Assembly (NCBI RefSeq): GCF_001618175.1
Contig: NZ_LPXN01000046.1
Location: 1-53,144, forward strand
DNA from: Oceanibaculum pacificum
GTDB taxonomy: Bacteria > Pseudomonadota > Alphaproteobacteria > Oceanibaculales > Oceanibaculaceae
Length of the DNA stretch: 53,144 nt
Direction: 5' to 3'
Made by a program: the position numbers and the translations under genes. Position 1 is the first letter of the stretch. Every line of letters starts with the position of its first letter. This document shows positions 50,019 to 53,144 of this stretch, piece by piece. The notes below the pieces were generated by a model. That model had not been told where the DNA came from. It ran no database searches and was given only the letters and a program-made list of their open reading frames with translations.

Positions 50019-50924
50019 CTATTTCACGAAACCGCTGGGGAATATGGTCTCGATATTCCCGTAATCGGTATAGCTCCAATGCTCGTTCGGTGTGCGCCAG
50101 TCGCCATACATCTCGGCCAGATAGGCTTCATGGTCGATCGGCACGGGAATCTTGCGGCCCTTGAAATTCATGTAGTCGACCTCCCGGTAATAGCGCTCCG
50201 GGAATTTCAGCAGGATCGGGCCGACGCACCAATAGACATGCTCGCCGCGCACGATCTTGCGATGCGCGTCGAACAGCTGCGAGGCGGATTTGAGCATGTT
50301 GATATCGGATTTCGACCACAGCTCGTAATCATTATTGTAATAGACCGTGGTGAAGTCGAACTCATTCGCCAAGATGGCCCCGGCCTTCTCCAACGCCACA
50401 TCCTCGCCGCCGACAATGGCGAGATCGACCTCTATTTCCCAGGGAATGAAGTCGCCGGTCCGCGCCAGGCCCAGCAGGAAGGAGTGGTCGGCGAAGTAGC
50501 GCACCTTGCAGGAATCTAGCACATCGAACACGGCGTCGAAGTCGGCCGGGGTGAGGTTGGCGCTGGACGGAATGGTCCGCCCTTCCTTGAAAAGCTGCTT
50601 CGGCGCCGGGCGGATGCGGCTGCGCGCCATGCCGTAATGGCCGGTCAGCACGCCCATGATTTCCTGCTGGAACATGCTGGTGATGACGATGAAATCGTAG
50701 CCGCCGCCGGGGATGTCGCCGAGCGGCAGGATGGGCACGCCCGCCACGCGCGTGGCGTGCTTGGCGCTGTCGCTGTCGGTGAAGGCGACGATCTGGAAAT
50801 GGCGCGACAGGACGGTATGGGCGTGCTGCCCGGCCGACCCGGCGCCGAACAGCACGATGCGGCTGCCCGGCGGCATGTTCAGCATGGCGAGCAGCTGATC
50901 GTGCCGGCTATCGTCCTGGTTCAT
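50019..50924 (-). CDS. LicD-family transferase with N-terminal Rossmann-like module
   Basis: Protein of 301 residues. Residues about 20-120 form a small Rossmann-like module (RIVLFGAGSAGQHAHTVL). From about 135 to 290 it reads as LicD: KVRYFADHSFLLGLARTGDF then IPWEIEVDLAI (acidic metal site), and near the end PVPIDHEAYLAEMYGDWRTP. LicD proteins move phosphocholine or related groups from CDP to glycans. Next to a CDP-phosphonate module, the likely donor is CDP-hydroxyethylphosphonate. ATG at 50924 is the natural start of the Rossmann module; the frame stays open further upstream across 51021, but that is the shadow of pseG. The ribosome site is weak. Confidence 0.8.
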   Translation of the reverse strand: MNQDDSRHDQLLAMLNMPPGSRIVLFGAGSAGQHAHTVLSRHFQIVAFTDSDSAKHATRVAGVPILPLGDIPGGGYDFIVITSMFQQEIMGVLTGHYGMARSRIRPAPKQLFKEGRTIPSSANLTPADFDAVFDVLDSCKVRYFADHSFLLGLARTGDFIPWEIEVDLAIVGGEDVALEKAGAILANEFDFTTVYYNNDYELWSKSDINMLKSASQLFDAHRKIVRGEHVYWCVGPILLKFPERYYREVDYMNFKGRKIPVPIDHEAYLAEMYGDWRTPNEHWSYTDYGNIETIFPSGFVK

Positions 50925-51020
50925 GATTCGCGCTGCCGCGGAGTGTGCATTATCTATGCTCTGGTCCCGATCCGGGAATAGTATCGGGGTGGTAGGGCCA
51001 GCACAAAGAAGAATAGCGCC
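50925..51020. promoter_or_regulatory. Divergent intergenic region licD-like / pseG
   Basis: Ninety-six bases between divergent starts. CCCGATCCGGG at 50967-50977 is a short palindrome. No confident -35/-10 pair was found. Confidence 0.35.
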
Positions 51021-51962
51021 ATGGACACGATCATCCTTGCCGATTGCGGATCGGAAATCGGCCTCGGCCATCTGCGCCGGTGCCTGGTGTTGGCGACGGC
51101 GCTGGCCGGCCAGGGGGCGGTCTGCCGGGTGCTGACGCCGGAAGCCAGCGGCGCGGAATTCGCCTTCGCCGCCGGCTTCGAGGTGGAGGCCTGGCCGGAG
51201 GATCTGGCCGCGCTGCCGCCGGCGACCCTGCTGGTGGCCGACAGCTACCGCCTGCCGATCGAGACGATGCGGGGCTGGCGCGATCTCTTCGCCTGCCGGG
51301 TGCTGATCGACGATCTGGCGGACCGGGATATCGATGCCGATCTGGTGCTGAACGGCAATCTCTACGCTGCCGGGCTGGACTATGCCGCGCCGTCGCTGCT
51401 GGGGCCGGAATACGCGATGGTAGACCCCGCCTTCTTCGCCCTGCGCGGGCAGGAACGGGCCGATCCGCCGCGCGCGCTGATCGCCTTCGGCGGCACCGAT
51501 GACGGCCATATCGGTGGCGCGGTGGCAACCTCGCTGCTGGCGCTGGACGGGCAATTGCGGGCGGATATGGTGATCTCCCCTCTGCATGCCGAACCGCATC
51601 TGCCGGACGGGCTGTCGCATGGCCGTCTGAAACTGCATCATGGCGCCGACATGGTGGCGCTGATGGCCAGCGCCTCGCTCTATATCGGCGCCGCCGGTTC
51701 GACGGTGCTGGAGGCGGCGGCGGCCGGCCTGCCGATGGTGGTGACCGAGCTGGCGGATAATCAGCGGCTGAATATCCAGGCGCTGCGTGAACTGGGCGTC
51801 ACCGCCTTCGACGCCCTTGAGACGACGGCCCTGGCCGAGGCCGCCGGGGCGGCGCTCCGGCAGGGCGAATCGCCCTTGCTGGCGCTGATGCAGCCCGGCG
51901 GGGCGGACCGGGCGGCTGCCGCGATCCTCGCTCATATGGCGGAACGGGGGAGCGGCAGGTGA
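51021..51962 (+). CDS. pseG: PseG: UDP-2,4-diacetamido-trideoxy-altrose hydrolase
   Basis: GT-B-fold hydrolase of 313 residues. It removes UDP from the diacetamido sugar in pseudaminic acid synthesis. The N-terminus IILADCGSEIGLGHLRRCLV carries the catalytic His17. The distal nucleotide site is IAFGGTDDGHIGGAVA (near 153-168), and IGAAGSTVLEAAAAGLPMVV (near 220-239) is typical of PseG and its relative MurG. It overlaps pseI by GTGA. pseB and pseC are 33 kb upstream. Confidence 0.92.
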   Translation: MDTIILADCGSEIGLGHLRRCLVLATALAGQGAVCRVLTPEASGAEFAFAAGFEVEAWPEDLAALPPATLLVADSYRLPIETMRGWRDLFACRVLIDDLADRDIDADLVLNGNLYAAGLDYAAPSLLGPEYAMVDPAFFALRGQERADPPRALIAFGGTDDGHIGGAVATSLLALDGQLRADMVISPLHAEPHLPDGLSHGRLKLHHGADMVALMASASLYIGAAGSTVLEAAAAGLPMVVTELADNQRLNIQALRELGVTAFDALETTALAEAAGAALRQGESPLLALMQPGGADRAAAAILAHMAERGSGR

Positions 51963-53005
51963 GCGACATCCGCATCGCCGGCCAGCCGATCGGGCCGGGC
52001 CATCCGCCCTATGTCATCGCCGAAATGTCGGGCAACCATAATGGCGATATCGGCCGCGCTTTCGCGCTGATCGAGGCCGCCGCCGCCGCCGGGGCCGACG
52101 CGGTGAAGTTGCAGACCTACACCGCCGACACCATCACGCTGGATCATGACGGACCGGAATTCCTCATCCAGGGTGGGCTGTGGAATGGCCGCCGGCTGCA
52201 TGCGCTGTACCAGGAGGCGCATACGCCCTGGGACTGGCACGAAAAACTGTTCGCCAAGGCCCGCGAATCCGGCATTGCGATCTTCTCCTCGCCCTTTGAT
52301 CCGACCGCCATCGAGCTGCTGGAGGGGCTGGGCGCGCCGGCCTACAAGATCGCCTCCTTCGAGATCGTCGATCTGCCGCTGATCCGGCTGGCGGCCCGGA
52401 CCGGCAAGCCGCTGATCATCTCCACCGGCATGGCGATTCCAGCGGAGATGGAAGAGGCCGTCGCCGCCGCCCGCGCGGCCGGGGCAAGGCAGATCGTGCT
52501 GCTGCATTGCGTGTCGGGCTACCCCACCCCGCCGCGCGAGAGCAATTTGATGACCATTCCCGACATGGCGGCGCGCTTCGGCGTGCCCATCGGTCTGTCG
52601 GACCACACGATGGGCACCGCCGTGCCGGCCGCCGCCGTGGCGCTGGGCGCGGTGCTGATCGAGAAACATTTCACCCTGCGCCGCGCCGATGGCGGCCCGG
52701 ATTCCGCCTTCTCCCTGGAGCCGGAGGAGCTGGCCGAGCTGGTGCGCAATTGCCGCATCGCCTGGGAGGCGCGCGGGGCGGTGGATTACGATCTCAACCC
52801 CAGCGAGGCCGGCGCGCGCGCCCATCGCCGCTCGCTCTACGCCGTCGCCGACATCGCCGCCGGGGAGGTGCTGACGGCGGCCAATATCCGCTCCATCCGT
52901 CCCGGCCTGGGCCTTGCCCCCAAGCATCTCGACGCCGTGCTGGGCCGCCGCGCCAAGACCGCAATCGCCCGAGGCACGCCATTGAGCTGGGAATTGCTGG
53001 AGTAG
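51959..53005 (+). CDS. pseI: PseI: pseudaminic acid synthase
   Basis: NeuB-family synthase of 348 residues, starting at GTG 51959 behind GGGGGAGCGG. It condenses PEP with 2,4-diacetamido-2,4,6-trideoxyaltrose. PseI-specific features are the start IAEMSGNHNGDIGRAFALIE (about 20-39), VKLQTYTADTITLDHDG, FLIQGGLWNGRRLHALYQEA (near 62-81), FSSPFDPTAIELL, and the C-terminal SAF domain with RSIRPGLGLAPKHLDAVLGR. It is clearly distinct from the other synthase at 21247. No pseH gene follows within the window. Confidence 0.94.
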   Translation: MSDIRIAGQPIGPGHPPYVIAEMSGNHNGDIGRAFALIEAAAAAGADAVKLQTYTADTITLDHDGPEFLIQGGLWNGRRLHALYQEAHTPWDWHEKLFAKARESGIAIFSSPFDPTAIELLEGLGAPAYKIASFEIVDLPLIRLAARTGKPLIISTGMAIPAEMEEAVAAARAAGARQIVLLHCVSGYPTPPRESNLMTIPDMAARFGVPIGLSDHTMGTAVPAAAVALGAVLIEKHFTLRRADGGPDSAFSLEPEELAELVRNCRIAWEARGAVDYDLNPSEAGARAHRRSLYAVADIAAGEVLTAANIRSIRPGLGLAPKHLDAVLGRRAKTAIARGTPLSWELLE

Positions 53006-53106
53006 GGCGGTCAAGTCCGGCAATGGCGGGCGCTCCCGGGTGCCGCCCTTTGCGCCCTTCCTGATCACCGCCGTTGAGACCGCTATCCTTGCCGTCCACA
53101 CAAACC
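53006..53106. other. Downstream of pseI
   Basis: No ORF is supported. GGGCGG at 53005-53010 and CCGCCC at 53043-53048 could pair as a weak terminator stem around a structured loop, followed by TTTGCG. Confidence 0.3.
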
Positions 53107-53144
53107 GTCACCCCCGGCCTTGTGCCGGGGGTCCATGCTTCCGC
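53107..53144. repeat. REP-like palindrome, cut by the window end
   Basis: GTCACCCCCGGCCTTGTGCC then GGGGGTCCA is a palindrome of the same family as the pair at 15247-15344. It may continue past the window. Confidence 0.65.

Noticed and set aside
50925-51935. N-terminal extension of the licD-like gene to a 638-residue protein
   Set aside because: The added 337 residues are antisense to pseG and lack domains; the ATG at 50924 begins a natural Rossmann module.
1-53144. CRISPR arrays, tRNA/rRNA genes, insertion sequences or prophage
   Set aside because: No evenly spaced direct repeats, no tRNA-like cloverleaf, and no transposase, integrase or phage structural motif was seen on reading either strand.

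Overview
The window is GC-rich chromosomal DNA of an alphaproteobacterium, most likely a Rhodospirillales-type genus. The reasons are: a SAM-II riboswitch in front of metZ, LexA with direct-repeat GTTC/GAAC-type boxes, DUF1217 and FlmG-like flagellar proteins of the Caulobacter/Rhodospirillales kind, GTG starts, ATGA/GTGA gene overlaps, and dispersed palindromes of the type 'CCCGGGTCAAGCCCGGG'. The genus is an inference. I see no tRNA, rRNA, CRISPR, transposase or phage gene.

Region 1 (about 1-12.6 kb) is ordinary chromosome: comEC and lexA (convergent), an ECF sigma/RskA-type anti-sigma pair followed by a secreted DUF4394 protein, a DUF3297 protein, an unknown membrane protein, metZ under a SAM-II riboswitch with a predicted terminator, an OsmC-family protein, a RimK-like ATP-grasp ligase, a two-receiver response regulator and a DAO-type FAD oxidoreductase.

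Region 2 (12.6-53 kb) is a large flagellin/surface-glycan island. It opens with a good sigma-54 promoter (GG-N10-GC) before a flagellar DUF1217 gene, which is coupled to a TPR-glycosyltransferase resembling the Caulobacter flagellin glycosyltransferase FlmG. Next come pseB and pseC, and then, on the other strand, a giant tandem FlmG-like protein (TPR-GT-TPR-GT). A nearly gapless operon follows with a legionaminate-type set (NeuB/LegI, an epimerase, NeuC/LegG, PtmE, LegB), then genes for a C-methylated, CDP-linked 6-deoxy sugar (C-methyltransferase, RmlC-like epimerase, RfbF, reductase-like proteins; RfbG lies at 45-46 kb). A second run (31.8-41.1 kb) holds a radical SAM/SPASM enzyme, a GT4, a cluster of methyltransferases (including two FkbM), a CmcI-like protein, a TIGR00180-type glycosyltransferase and a TPR protein with a sialyltransferase (GT29)-like domain. 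A minus-strand operon (46.3-41.1 kb) encodes RfbG, a sulfotransferase, a Gfo/Idh oxidoreductase, a CMP-nonulosonate synthetase, an SDR and a methyltransferase.

Region 3 (46.4-51 kb) is a phosphonate module: PEP mutase fused to a cytidylyltransferase, phosphonopyruvate decarboxylase, an iron-type alcohol dehydrogenase, and, convergent to it, a LicD-family transferase. Together these predict synthesis of 2-hydroxyethylphosphonate (or a relative), its CDP activation and its transfer to a glycan. PseG and PseI close the window.

The best candidate for an undescribed system is this combination: FlmG-type protein glycosylation, two nonulosonate routes, a branched CDP-deoxyhexose and a CDP-phosphonate/LicD capping module. 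Missing from the window are an aminotransferase for LegB (LegC), any PseH/LegH acetyltransferase and a second CMP-nonulosonate synthetase. All functional statements come from reading motifs and gene order; no database search was run.
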